A stretch of DNA of 64,000 nucleotides from Variovorax paradoxus (GCF_030815855.1 NZ_JAUSXG010000001.1:248001-312000), one strand, 5' to 3'; shown: positions 35,891 through 44,672, counted from the stretch's first letter. Translations and numbers: made by a program. Notes: generated from the letters alone by a model not told the origin.

Positions 35891-37224
35891 TTCGTTCCCC
35901 AGGCCTTGGGCCTTCTGAACAGCTCGTCCAAATAGCCGAGCACGCTGGCCGGCTGCAGCAGCAGGCTGTACAGCAGCACGTAAACAATGAATCCCTGCAC
36001 GTTTTTCCGCACGACCAAGCCTGTTTTCTTGAACATTCGCCGCTCGATCGAAAACATCAGAAGACTCAGTGCGAAAGCAGCCGGCAGCAGCGCCAGGGTC
36101 ATGAGCCCCACGATCCAGTAATAACCGAAGACGGCAAATATCAACCCCGGTATGAATCCGATGGTGAACGCCAGATCGAGCCAGGGAAACAGCAGGTTCC
36201 AGTAAATGAAAAAGGTCGACAGGCGCGACTTGAGCAGGATTCCGGGATGCTTGACGAAGGCTTCCGTCATTCCCCGGGCCCATCGCTGGCGCTGCTTGAC
36301 CAATTGCTTGATGGTGCTGGGCACGTTGGTGAACAGGCATGCATCTTCGCAGTGGCCCACCCGATAGCCGGCCTTCAGCAGGGCCCACGTGAGGACGATG
36401 TCTTCCCCCACGCATTCAGGCCACCCGCCAACCTCGATCAGTGCGGCCCGGTCGTAGACAGAGAAGGCACCCTGTGCCACCAGGGTGCCCTGGAACAGCG
36501 ATTGCACGCGCTTGATGGCGGAAATGCCATGGAAGTAGTCCCATTCCTGGCAGCGGGTGATCCAGTTTTGCCGCGAATTCCGAACCAGGATTTTTCCCGC
36601 GACGGCCCGCGTATTGGGCGGATCGGCCCGATAGCGCTCGACGATGCTGGTGAGCGCCCCTCGGTATAGAAAAGAGTCGGCGTCAACGGTCACGACGAGG
36701 TCGTGCAGAACTTCCTTGAACCCGAGGTTCAGGGCGCGAGCCTTGCCGCCGTTCTTTTTCAGATCGACGAAGCTCAGCCATGGGTACCGGTCCAGGGCAC
36801 GCTGGACGACAAGAGACGTGCCATCGGCCGATCCGTCGTTGATCACGACGACCTGCAATTCACCAGGGTAGTTCTGCTGATCGATGCTGACCAGCGTCTC
36901 CTCGATGGAAGCTTCCTCGTTGTATGCGGCGATCAGGATCGATATGGCCGGATAGACAGACAGCGGGCGGTGCGGCGGCCTCTTGTCGAGCATGAGGCTG
37001 ATGGCCAGAAACGCATTCATGAAGCCCGGAATGATCGCGATGCCATACACCAGGAAAATAGCCAGGGCGGCACCGATATGCAGTTGCAATTCGGCCATCC
37101 AGGGCCCCGCAGCCCATATCGAAAATCCCATCCAGGCGCTGGCGCCGATCAACGCAATAAGAAATTTACCTGACACAGGCAGGTAAATCATCGACTGCAC
37201 TGCTTTCTCGCCGTCTTGGTTCAT
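35887..37224 (-). CDS. Processive family 2 glycosyltransferase (PgaC/HAS-like)
   Basis: 445 residues. Membrane segments at both ends flank a GT2 domain with VDADS, the GED acid/base region (ECVGEDIVLTWAL) and the QRQRW motif of processive enzymes, so it should polymerise a beta-linked sugar and feed it across the inner membrane. The first ATG is 37224, with GAGGG four bases before it. It follows the orphan pilin-like gene on the same strand. The polymer is not identifiable from the sequence. Confidence 0.85.
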   Translation of the reverse strand: MNQDGEKAVQSMIYLPVSGKFLIALIGASAWMGFSIWAAGPWMAELQLHIGAALAIFLVYGIAIIPGFMNAFLAISLMLDKRPPHRPLSVYPAISILIAAYNEEASIEETLVSIDQQNYPGELQVVVINDGSADGTSLVVQRALDRYPWLSFVDLKKNGGKARALNLGFKEVLHDLVVTVDADSFLYRGALTSIVERYRADPPNTRAVAGKILVRNSRQNWITRCQEWDYFHGISAIKRVQSLFQGTLVAQGAFSVYDRAALIEVGGWPECVGEDIVLTWALLKAGYRVGHCEDACLFTNVPSTIKQLVKQRQRWARGMTEAFVKHPGILLKSRLSTFFIYWNLLFPWLDLAFTIGFIPGLIFAVFGYYWIVGLMTLALLPAAFALSLLMFSIERRMFKKTGLVVRKNVQGFIVYVLLYSLLLQPASVLGYLDELFRRPKAWGTK

Positions 37225-37344
37225 ACCGCCCTCGATAGTTCCAAGAAATGTAATGCCGAGAAGCAATCAGAAGAATCTGTTTACACCTACGAAGGTACCT
37301 GGCCGCCGACGCATCAACCGGCGGATGCCGCAAGCCGCTTCACG

Positions 37345-37494
37345 TCAGTTGCTGAACCGTACAAGCAGCAGAAGGAGCAAATAAAAAAACACTGCGAGTG
37401 CACTGATGACAGCGAACTCCGTGGACGACATGCCGGCGTCTTCACGCAGCAGGTTCGTGAAGAAACTTCCCGGCGGCAGGCTGTGCGTTTCCAT
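37345..37494 (-). CDS. Orphan Flp-like small pilin
   Basis: 49 residues, shorter than the Flp pilin but with the same plan: LLREDAG then MSSTEFAVISALAVF, that is G-x4-E-F with Glu at +5, and a hydrophobic helix to the C-terminus. ATG at 37494 has GGAGA six bases upstream. It precedes the glycosyltransferase gene on the same strand. It could be processed by TadV of the Tad cluster 12.7 kb away and act as a minor pilin or a membrane peptide for the polysaccharide machine; this is inference. Confidence 0.65.
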   Translation of the reverse strand: METHSLPPGSFFTNLLREDAGMSSTEFAVISALAVFFYLLLLLLVRFSN

Positions 37495-37868
37495 GCGCGT
37501 TCTCCAGTGAGGTGGCCAATTGGCGCCGCTTGTTACCGACTCTTGGAACAAGACATTTTTTCGCCGTGGAGTCACTGTAGAAATTGCGCCGCGCCCGCGC
37601 ATGAGCGGTGCGCACTTTCTGCAGGGAGACAATCGCACCGCCACTCCGGCGACCGCCCATGACAAAGCGCCTCCGAAGACAGCAACGATCGGAGCATGGC
37701 CGCCGACCTGCGCGGACACATCCGCGGCCAGCTTCTGCTTCGGCGGCATGCCGCGACTACCGCAGGTCTCGGGCACGCAGGTAACATCCAGAGCGGGCGG
37801 CGACCGTTGCACAGGACGCGCATCGGCGCCCGGCCGCTCGCTTCAGAGCCCATTTGCCCAGGCAGCGC
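37495..37868. other. Divergent intergenic region, no gene seen
   Basis: This 374-base gap separates the minus-strand pilin/glycosyltransferase set from the plus-strand RlmN-like gene. It holds an inverted repeat CTTGTT (37529-37534) / AACAAG (37547-37552) 35 bases upstream of the pilin start. CTTGTTAC also occurs in front of flp. I see no supported open reading frame in the rest. Confidence 0.5.
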
Positions 37869-38906
37869 ATGCGAATCCAAGAATTGAAACAACGACTCAG
37901 GGAAGCCGGGGCGGGCCCCAGCCACGAGCAACGCATCCTGCGGCTGTGGTCCCATGCACTTCCCCGGAACAGCGGCAGGCGCTTGCCGCACAGCTTCTTT
38001 CCGTCGTCGCTGATGGACGCCCTGCCGGCCATCGAAGCCGAGCTTGCGGGGCTGGCGCGCATTCACGCGGTCCATCCCGGCGCGGACGGTTCCGAGCGGC
38101 TGCTCGTCGCCCTCGCCGACGGCCAGACCGTGGAGAGCGTGCTGCTGCCTCGGGACGGCCTGTGCGTCTCGTCGCAGGTCGGGTGCGCCGTCGGATGCCA
38201 GTTCTGCATGACGGGCCGGGACGGTTTGCTCCGCCAGGTGGGAAGCGCCGAAATCATCGCCCAGGTGGCCCTCGCGCGCATGCGGCGGCCGGTGCGCAAG
38301 GTGGTGTTCATGGGCATGGGCGAACCGGCCCACAACCTGGACAACGTGGTCGAGGCGATCGAGATGCTCGGCACGGTGGGCAACATCGGCCACAAGAACC
38401 TGGTGTTCTCTACAGTAGGCGATCCGCGTGCATTCGAAAGGCTGCACCGGGAACGCGTCAGGCCCGCGCTCGCGCTCTCGCTGCACACGACCAGGGCCGA
38501 CCTGCGCAAGAAGCTCCTCCCGCGTGCGCCGGACATGACGCCCGAAGAACTGGTCAGCGCCGGCGAGCGCTATGCGCGCGCCACCGGCTACCCGATTCAG
38601 TACCAGTGGACGCTGCTGGAAGGCGTCAACGACGGGCCGGAAGAGATCGAAGGCATCGTCAGGTTGCTCTCGGGCAAATACGGCGTGTTGAACATGATCC
38701 CCTTCAACGCGGTGGATGGCGTGGCGTTCAGCCGGCCGTCGCGGGAACGCTGCGAACAGATGGCTCGCGCGCTGCATCAGCGGGGCATCCTGACGAAGCT
38801 GCGCTATTCGGCCGGCCAGGACATCGACGGCGGCTGCGGCCAGCTGAGGGCGCGCGCGGCCGAAGTGCGGGTGGTGACGCTTCGAAGGGCTGAAGACAGG
38901 CCGTAG
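37869..38906 (+). CDS. RlmN-like radical SAM RNA methyltransferase
   Basis: 345 residues, about 35 shorter than typical RlmN. The radical SAM cluster motif is CAVGCQFC, and the second catalytic cysteine is kept in DIDGGCGQL, so the RlmN/Cfr mechanism (methylation of an adenine at C2 or C8) is possible. GMGEP is also present. The N-terminal domain is short and unlike housekeeping RlmN, so this looks like a paralogue with a different RNA target. Start at ATG 37869; a TTG at 37854 is possible. Confidence 0.8.
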   Translation: MRIQELKQRLREAGAGPSHEQRILRLWSHALPRNSGRRLPHSFFPSSLMDALPAIEAELAGLARIHAVHPGADGSERLLVALADGQTVESVLLPRDGLCVSSQVGCAVGCQFCMTGRDGLLRQVGSAEIIAQVALARMRRPVRKVVFMGMGEPAHNLDNVVEAIEMLGTVGNIGHKNLVFSTVGDPRAFERLHRERVRPALALSLHTTRADLRKKLLPRAPDMTPEELVSAGERYARATGYPIQYQWTLLEGVNDGPEEIEGIVRLLSGKYGVLNMIPFNAVDGVAFSRPSRERCEQMARALHQRGILTKLRYSAGQDIDGGCGQLRARAAEVRVVTLRRAEDRP

Positions 38907-38911
38907 GCCTG

Positions 38912-39039
38912 TGAAACGTAGTGTGTCGGCTGGCCGCCGCGACACAGAGGCATACGCAATGGGCGCGGGGGAGTGACGGGCGGGAAAACAATCCGCGGGT
39001 CACCCACCCGCGCCCATTGCGCATCCCAAGGAAATCACC
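38912..39039 (+). promoter_or_regulatory. Leader of the TlpA-like gene sharing a conserved element with the osmC leader
   Basis: GTGAAACGTAGTGTGT (38912-38927), 25 bases, then ATACGCAATG (38953-38962), 26 bases, then AACAATCCG (38988) and a GGAAATCACC ribosome region. The same order and spacing occur at 40520-40648. This is probably a promoter plus leader used by one regulator. Confidence 0.6.
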
Positions 39040-39609
39040 ATGCGGATCACTCGCCTCCACGCATTGTTCGCCGTCGCGGCCATCGCCGCGTCGGCGGGCG
39101 CCCTCACGTTTGCCGCGCCGCCGTTCGGCGGTGACAGGCCTGTGAACGCGGCGCGCGCGGCACCGGAGTTCCAGCACATCGACACATGGCTCAATTCACC
39201 GCCGCTCAAGCTCGAGGACCTGCGCGGCCAGGTGGTGCTGGTCGACTTCTGGACCTACACCTGCATCAACTGCCTCAACCATCTGCCGCATGTGAAGGAG
39301 TGGCACGAGAAGTACAAGGACAAGGGCCTGACGGTGGTCGGCGTACACACCCCGGAGTTCGCCTTCGAGAAATCGACCCGGAACGTGAAGGAAGCGGTGC
39401 AGCGCCTGCAGATCAAGCACGCGGTGGCGCAAGACAACAGCTACGGAACCTGGAAGGCTTTCAACAACCAGTACTGGCCGGCGGTGTACCTGATCGACAA
39501 GGAGGGGCGCATCGTCTATTCGCACTTCGGCGAAGGCAGCTACGGCGCGACCGAGAAGAAGATCCAGGCGCTTCTTGCGGAGCCGTCCGCTGCCACGGGA
39601 GGAGGCTGA
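39040..39609 (+). CDS. TlpA/DipZ-like periplasmic thioredoxin-fold protein
   Basis: 189 residues. Signal peptide (LFAVAAIAASAGALTFA), then a thioredoxin fold with CxxC in DFWTYTCINCLNHLP (about 73-76). The sequence is close to the thioredoxin domain of the DipZ protein encoded at 42605 (both have VLVDFWTY-CINCL, GVH-PEFAFEK). It likely reduces or exchanges disulfides in the periplasm. Its leader is related to that of osmC. Confidence 0.87.
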   Translation: MRITRLHALFAVAAIAASAGALTFAAPPFGGDRPVNAARAAPEFQHIDTWLNSPPLKLEDLRGQVVLVDFWTYTCINCLNHLPHVKEWHEKYKDKGLTVVGVHTPEFAFEKSTRNVKEAVQRLQIKHAVAQDNSYGTWKAFNNQYWPAVYLIDKEGRIVYSHFGEGSYGATEKKIQALLAEPSAATGGG

Positions 39610-39610
39610 A

Positions 39611-39760
39611 ATGAAGAAGCTCTGGTTCGCGCTGCTGTTCTTCGCGGGTGGCATGGCGCATGAGGTGCGCCACCCGACCAGCTGCCAGTGCGTTGCCTCG
39701 GTCAGCTCCTCGCTTCGACCGCCGAAGCGAACACATAGCCTTCGCTGCGCACGGTCTTGA
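39611..39760 (+). CDS. Possible small protein downstream of the TlpA-like gene
   Basis: 49 codons starting two bases after the TlpA-like stop, with GGAGG six bases upstream. The first 14 residues (MKKLWFALLFFAGG) are hydrophobic, like a signal peptide. The end overlaps the response-regulator gene on the other strand and the C-terminal half looks like antisense translation. It may be the remnant of a longer gene. Low confidence. Confidence 0.25.
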   Translation: MKKLWFALLFFAGGMAHEVRHPTSCQCVASVSSSLRPPKRTHSLRCARS

Positions 39761-40442
39761 TGTAGCGGGGTTCGCGCGCATCGTCGCGCAGGCGCTGGCG
39801 CAGCCGGCTCACGAGCAGGTCGATGGAACGCTCGAAGAGCTCGGCTTCGCGGCCCTGGGTGAGGCTCAGCAGCTGGTCGCGGCTCAGCACTTTTTGCGGA
39901 TGGTCGAGAAACACGCGCAGCAGCCGGTATTCGGCACCGCTCAGCGCCACCATCACGCCGCTGTCATCGAGCAGATGGCGCGCCACGGTGTCGACCTGCC
40001 ATTCGCCGAAACCCAGTTTCTTTGCGGGCTCGATGGCACCCATGTTCGGCGGCAGCATGCGCGTGCGGCGCATCACGGCGCGCAGGCGCGCGAGCAGCTC
40101 GCGGGCGGAAAAGGGCTTGGCCAGGTAATCGTCCGCGCCCATCTCAAGGCCGAGGATGCGATCGGCTTCCTCGCTGCGCGCGGTCAGCATGAGGATGGGC
40201 GTTGCCTTGTACTTGCCGGTGCGCAGGTCGCGGCAGAGCGTGAGCCCGTCTTCGCCGGGCAGCATCAGGTCGAGAATGATCAGGTCGAACGGGCCCGACT
40301 CTTCCAGCGCGGCGCGCATGTGCCGGCCGGTGGGTACCGCGACCACGCGCAAGCCGTTCTTCACCAGGTAGGCGGTGAGCAGTTCGCGAATTTCCCGGTC
40401 GTCGTCGACGATGAGGATGTGGTCCGAGGTCTTTGGCGTCAT
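39702..40442 (-). CDS. OmpR-family response regulator
   Basis: 246 residues. Receiver domain with the acidic pair VDDD, phospho-acceptor in DLIILDLMLPG and KPFSARELLAR; C-terminal winged helix (DTVARHLLDDSG ... FERSIDLLVSRLRQRL ... RYIKTVRSEGYVF). It is divergent from osmC and its likely partner kinase, which lies downstream of osmC. The ATG at 40442 is used; longer upstream starts run into the osmC leader. Confidence 0.9.
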   Translation of the reverse strand: MTPKTSDHILIVDDDREIRELLTAYLVKNGLRVVAVPTGRHMRAALEESGPFDLIILDLMLPGEDGLTLCRDLRTGKYKATPILMLTARSEEADRILGLEMGADDYLAKPFSARELLARLRAVMRRTRMLPPNMGAIEPAKKLGFGEWQVDTVARHLLDDSGVMVALSGAEYRLLRVFLDHPQKVLSRDQLLSLTQGREAELFERSIDLLVSRLRQRLRDDAREPRYIKTVRSEGYVFASAVEARS

Positions 40443-40519
40443 GGCAGTGGCAGGGGAAGGATGGCGCGAGAGGCGCCGCAGCCGCAATGTAGCGCCCCGG
40501 CCGTGCAATGGGGCAGGCA

Positions 40520-40648
40520 GTGAAACGTAGTGTGTGGATTTCTCGCGCGGATACATAGGAATACGCAATGTGTGTTGGCAGGGCAGGGGCGGCTCAACAA
40601 TCCGTCCGTTTCGAAACCAATCCACATCGACTTCACCAAGGAATCACC
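40520..40648 (+). promoter_or_regulatory. Leader of osmC sharing a conserved element with the TlpA-like leader
   Basis: GTGAAACGTAGTGTGT (40520-40535), 25 bases, ATACGCAATG (40561-40570), 26 bases, AACAATCCG (40596) and GGAATCACC before the ATG. The match to 38912-39039 covers element order, spacing and the ribosome region. Inside the 25-base gap both carry GAYACAKAGG. It overlaps the upstream region of the divergent response-regulator gene. Confidence 0.6.
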
Positions 40649-41068
40649 ATGACCCGCATCGAAAAAGTCCTCTACACCGGCAAGACCCATACCTCTTCGG
40701 GCGGCCGCGACGGCGAAGCGCGCAGCTCCGACGGCCGCCTCGACATCAAGCTTTCGTCGCCCGGCAGCGCAGGCAGCGGCACCAACCCCGAGCAGCTGTT
40801 TGCCGCCGGCTGGTCGGCCTGTTTCATCGGTGCCATGGGCAAGGCAGCGGGCAAGATGAAGGTCACTCTGCCGCCCGACCTGGCCGTCGATGCCGAGGTC
40901 GACCTGGGCACGGCGGGCGCCGAGTACTTTCTGCAGGCACGCTTGAATGTGAGCCTGCCGGGCCTGGACCGCGAAGTCGCGCAGGCCCTGACGGACGCGG
41001 CGCACCAGACCTGCCCATACTCCAAGGCCACCCGCGGCAACATCGACGTTGCCATCCACCTGGTGTAA
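40649..41068 (+). CDS. OsmC/Ohr-type organic hydroperoxide reductase
   Basis: 139 residues, the size of Ohr. Both redox cysteines are present: GWSACF (about 59) and HQTCPYS (about 121). The enzyme reduces organic hydroperoxides using dithiols. ATG at 40649 follows AAGGAATCACC. No ohrR gene is nearby. It is 35 bases from the histidine kinase gene, so the two may be co-expressed. Confidence 0.9.
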   Translation: MTRIEKVLYTGKTHTSSGGRDGEARSSDGRLDIKLSSPGSAGSGTNPEQLFAAGWSACFIGAMGKAAGKMKVTLPPDLAVDAEVDLGTAGAEYFLQARLNVSLPGLDREVAQALTDAAHQTCPYSKATRGNIDVAIHLV

Positions 41069-41103
41069 GCCAGCCACGCCGTACCCAAGAAGAGAAGGTG
41101 CCC

Positions 41104-42480
41104 ATGTCCACTCCCGCGAATCTTTCTGCGAACCCGGCCGGCACCGCGAGTGCGGCGGGTGCCGCGGGTGGGTGGCGCCGCCTGCTTCCGGGTTCGCTGT
41201 TCTCCCGCGTGACGTTGATCATCGTGGTGGGCCTGGCCGTCGCGCAGCTTCTCACCTTCGCCGCGATCCGCTACGAGCGGAACATGGCGCTTCGCGAGCT
41301 GATGATGATCGGCATCGAGCGCGACATTGCCAGTTCGGTCGCCATGCTCGACCGCCTTCCCGCCGCGGAACGCGCAAGCTGGCTCGACCGGCTGGAGCGC
41401 CGCAACTACCGCTTCGTGCTGGGCGGCAGCGCGCAGGGCACCGAGCCCGCCTCGCCGGCTTCGCGGCAGTTTGCCGCGGCCATCGTCGACGCCATGCGCC
41501 CGTTCCACGTCGTCAAGGCGGGGGAGGTGCCTTGGCCGCCCGAGGGCCTGCAGATCCAGGTCCGGCTCGGCGACGGTTCTTCCGTGGTCGTCCATGCCAT
41601 GCGCGTGGGCATGCCGGTGTCGGGCTGGGTGATGTGGGTGCTGGTCGTCCAGCTGCTGGTGCTGGCCCTGTGCGCCTGGTATGCGGTGCGGCTGGTCACG
41701 CGGCCGCTCGCCCAACTCTCGGCCGCGGCCGACGACCTGGGGCCCGACCTCAAGGCGCAGACGCTCGCGGAAGAAGGCCCCACCGAGGTGGCGCACGCGG
41801 CGCGCGCCTTCAACGCCATGCAGCAGCGCATCGCCGGCTACATGTCCGAGCGTGTCGAGATCCTTGCGGCCATCTCGCACGATCTGCAGACGCCCATCAC
41901 ACGCATGCGGCTGCGCACCGACCTCATGGACAACGAGCAAGACCGCGAGAAGTTCCGGCAAGACCTCGACGCCATGCACTCGCTGGTGCGCGAAGGCGTC
42001 ACTTATGCGCGCACGCTGCACGGTGCCACGGAGCCGCCGCTGCGCATCGACGCCGACGCGCTCCTCGAGAGCATGGCGGCCGACTATGAAGACGTGGGCC
42101 AGCAGGTGCGGCTCGAAGGCCGGGTCGGCACGCCGATCGTGAGCCGCCCCAACGCGCTGCGCCGCATCTTGATGAACCTGATCGACAACGCGCTGAAATT
42201 CGGCAGCGACGTGCGCCTGCGCGTGCAGGCCGAGGGAGGCGGGCTGGTGCTGAGCGTGCTCGACAACGGGCCGGGCATTCCGCCCGACGAACTCGAAGCG
42301 GTGCTCAAGCCTTTCTACCGCGTCGAGAGCTCGCGCAACCGCAGCACCGGCGGCACGGGGCTGGGCCTGGCCATTGCGCATCAGCTCGCCATGGCCATGG
42401 GCGCCGAGCTCACGCTGCACAACCGCCCCGAGGGCGGACTGGAGGCCCGGCTCACGATGACCACCGCACCGCAGAACTGA
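41104..42480 (+). CDS. Membrane histidine kinase
   Basis: 458 residues. Two membrane segments (about 28-52 and 178-200) flank a periplasmic sensor of about 125 residues. A HAMP region, H-box AAISHDLQTPITRMRLR (His about 259), N-box NLIDNALKFG and G-boxes DNGPGIP and GTGLGLAIA follow. It is of the EnvZ/CpxA-like class. AAGGTGCCC precedes the ATG. The partner is probably the response regulator encoded on the other strand at 39702-40442. Confidence 0.9.
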   Translation: MSTPANLSANPAGTASAAGAAGGWRRLLPGSLFSRVTLIIVVGLAVAQLLTFAAIRYERNMALRELMMIGIERDIASSVAMLDRLPAAERASWLDRLERRNYRFVLGGSAQGTEPASPASRQFAAAIVDAMRPFHVVKAGEVPWPPEGLQIQVRLGDGSSVVVHAMRVGMPVSGWVMWVLVVQLLVLALCAWYAVRLVTRPLAQLSAAADDLGPDLKAQTLAEEGPTEVAHAARAFNAMQQRIAGYMSERVEILAAISHDLQTPITRMRLRTDLMDNEQDREKFRQDLDAMHSLVREGVTYARTLHGATEPPLRIDADALLESMAADYEDVGQQVRLEGRVGTPIVSRPNALRRILMNLIDNALKFGSDVRLRVQAEGGGLVLSVLDNGPGIPPDELEAVLKPFYRVESSRNRSTGGTGLGLAIAHQLAMAMGAELTLHNRPEGGLEARLTMTTAPQN

Positions 42481-42604
42481 GACGCCCGCCGCGGCGGCTC
42501 GCAATCGATTGACCCTTGAAGCAGCGGCTCGCGAAGCGAGACCGCAGAGTCCTCGCACGCCCTGCCGAAGGCTGCATCCGTTCAACCCTGATCGCTGAAA
42601 CATC

Positions 42605-44398
42605 ATGCTCATCCTCATCGTTGCCTACCTGGGCGGGGTGCTCACCATCCTGAGCCCCTGCATCCTGCCGGTGCTGCCGTTCGTGTTTGCGCGCGCCGAC
42701 CGCCCATTCCGGCCGCACGGCCTGCCCATGCTGCTGGGCATGGCGCTGGCCTTTGCCGCCGTTGCCACGCTGGCGGCGGTGGGCGGCAGCTGGATCGTCA
42801 GCCTCAACGAATACGGCCGCCTGGCGGCCATTGCCATGCTCGCGCTGTTCGGCGTGACGCTGCTGTTCCCCGGCATCGCCGACCGCATGAGCCGGCCGCT
42901 GGTGGCGCTGGGCCTGCGCATCTCGGGGCCGCGTAGTGATGGGCGTGCGTTGTCGGTGTTCTCTCCGTTGTTGCTCGGTGTTGGCACAGGCCTGCTCTGG
43001 GCGCCGTGCGCGGGCCCGATCCTGGGCCTGATCCTGACCAGCGCGGCGCTCAACGGCGCGAGTTTCGGCACCTCGCTGCTGCTGCTCGCCTATGCCGCTG
43101 GCGCGTGCACGTCGCTCGCGGCTGCGCTGCTGTTCGGCGGACGGCTGTTCTCGGCCATGAAGCGTTCGCTGCATATGGGCGAATGGGTGCGGCGCGCCGC
43201 CGGTGGGGCCGTGCTGCTGGGCGTGGGCGCCATCGCGCTGGGGCTGGACACCGGCTTGCTCGCGCGTCTTTCGGTGGGCACGACGTCGGCATTGGAGCAG
43301 GCACTCGTCGAGCGGGTCCGGGAGCCGAAGCTACCGCCGCCGCAGGTGGAATCCTCTGCGCTGCGCGAAGAAGCGGGCTTCGCGCGGGTGTCGGCAAGCC
43401 GCGAGACGCCGCTCGCCCGCGCGCTCAAGGTCGAAGGGCACTTTCCTTCGCTTGCCGGCGCAACCGAATGGATCAACTCCGCACCGCTCACGCCCGAGGC
43501 ATTACGCGGCAAGGTGGTGCTGGTCGATTTCTGGACCTACTCGTGCATCAACTGCCTGCGCACCTTGCCCTATGTGCGCGCATGGGCCGAGAAGTACAAG
43601 GACGCGGGCCTGGTGGTGCTCGGTGTGCATGCGCCGGAGTTCGCGTTCGAGAAGCGCCCGGCCAACGTGCGCAGGGCAGTCGATGAGCTGGGCATCGGCT
43701 TCCCGGTGGCCCTGGACAACGACTTTGCCATCTGGCGCGGCTTCGACAACCAGGCCTGGCCCGCGTTCTACTTCATCGATGCCGAGGGGCGCATCCGTCA
43801 TCGCCAGTTCGGTGAGAACCGGTACGACCAGGCGGAGCAGGTCATCCAGCAACTGCTGGCCGAGGCGGGGCGGACCCGCATCGCCGCCGGGTTGGTGGCG
43901 CCTCTGGGGCAGGGTACCCAGGCCGCGCCCGGCCTCGAGCCGGCGTTGTCTGGCGAAACCTACCTGGGCCATGAGCGCGCGCACGGCTTTGCTTCGCCGG
44001 GCGGCATTGCGCGCGGTCGTGCAAACGTCTATCAGCCCGCTTCTTCTTCATTGCGCACGAACCAGTGGTCGCTGGCCGGCGACTGGACGGTGGAGGCCGA
44101 GCGCGCGGTGCTGAACAGCGCGAATGGGCGCATCGCCTATCGGTTTCAGGCGCGCGACGTGCACCTGGTGCTCGGTCCCGCGGCCAACTGCAAGCCGGTG
44201 CGCTTCAGGGTGTGGGTCGATGGAAAGCCGCCGCTCGAGGACCATGGCTCCGACATCGATGCGCAAGGCCACGGCGTGATCGATGTGCAGAAGCTCTATC
44301 AGTTGGTGCGCCAGCAGGCGGCGAACGGAAAAGACCGGCTGTTCGAAATCGAGTTTCTCGACGCCGGAGCGCAGGCCTACGCATTCACTTTCGGTTGA
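42605..44398 (+). CDS. dipZ: DipZ-type cytochrome c biogenesis/thiol-disulfide protein
   Basis: 597 residues with three parts. Residues 1-220 are a CcdA-like membrane domain (LSPCILPVLPF and APCAGPILGLIL carry the two key cysteines). Residues about 280-420 are a TlpA-like thioredoxin domain with CINC (about 315). Residues about 440-597 are a beta-rich C-terminal domain typical of DipZ. It would bring electrons across the membrane to periplasmic thiols. Its thioredoxin domain is near-identical in motifs to the separate protein encoded at 39040. Confidence 0.92.
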   Translation: MLILIVAYLGGVLTILSPCILPVLPFVFARADRPFRPHGLPMLLGMALAFAAVATLAAVGGSWIVSLNEYGRLAAIAMLALFGVTLLFPGIADRMSRPLVALGLRISGPRSDGRALSVFSPLLLGVGTGLLWAPCAGPILGLILTSAALNGASFGTSLLLLAYAAGACTSLAAALLFGGRLFSAMKRSLHMGEWVRRAAGGAVLLGVGAIALGLDTGLLARLSVGTTSALEQALVERVREPKLPPPQVESSALREEAGFARVSASRETPLARALKVEGHFPSLAGATEWINSAPLTPEALRGKVVLVDFWTYSCINCLRTLPYVRAWAEKYKDAGLVVLGVHAPEFAFEKRPANVRRAVDELGIGFPVALDNDFAIWRGFDNQAWPAFYFIDAEGRIRHRQFGENRYDQAEQVIQQLLAEAGRTRIAAGLVAPLGQGTQAAPGLEPALSGETYLGHERAHGFASPGGIARGRANVYQPASSSLRTNQWSLAGDWTVEAERAVLNSANGRIAYRFQARDVHLVLGPAANCKPVRFRVWVDGKPPLEDHGSDIDAQGHGVIDVQKLYQLVRQQAANGKDRLFEIEFLDAGAQAYAFTFG

Positions 44399-44420
44399 GC
44401 GCGGACTCGGGTCCGGCGGC

Positions 44421-44672
44421 TCAGGCCGTCCAGGCGCTCAGCGAAAGCCGCCGCAGCATGTCCGCCTGGCGCGATTCTTCGGCGTCGCGCAGGCTCTTGG
44501 CCGCGCGGGCGGCCACGTAGCTGACGTACAGCATTTCGATGGCCTTGCCCCATTCGTGCATCTTTTGCGAAACCACGCTGGTCGACGTTGCCGAAGGGTC
44601 TGCGGCCGGGCAAGCGGGCACCTCGAAACCGGCTTTGCTGAGAATGGTGGCTTTCTGAAAAATGGTAAGCAT
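44421..44672 (-). CDS. Small cytoplasmic protein of unknown function
   Basis: 83 residues. ATG at 44672 has AGAGG eight bases upstream. The protein is largely helical, with WGKAIEMLYVSYVAARAAKSL and two cysteine-free ends except one Cys in VPACPAADPS. No known motif is seen. It ends next to the dipZ end (convergent). Confidence 0.5.
   Translation of the reverse strand: MLTIFQKATILSKAGFEVPACPAADPSATSTSVVSQKMHEWGKAIEMLYVSYVAARAAKSLRDAEESRQADMLRRLSLSAWTA

Noticed and set aside
37520..38893. Plus-strand frame of 457 codons overlapping the RlmN-like gene
   Set aside because: Arg/Ala-rich shadow frame; the radical SAM motifs are in another frame.
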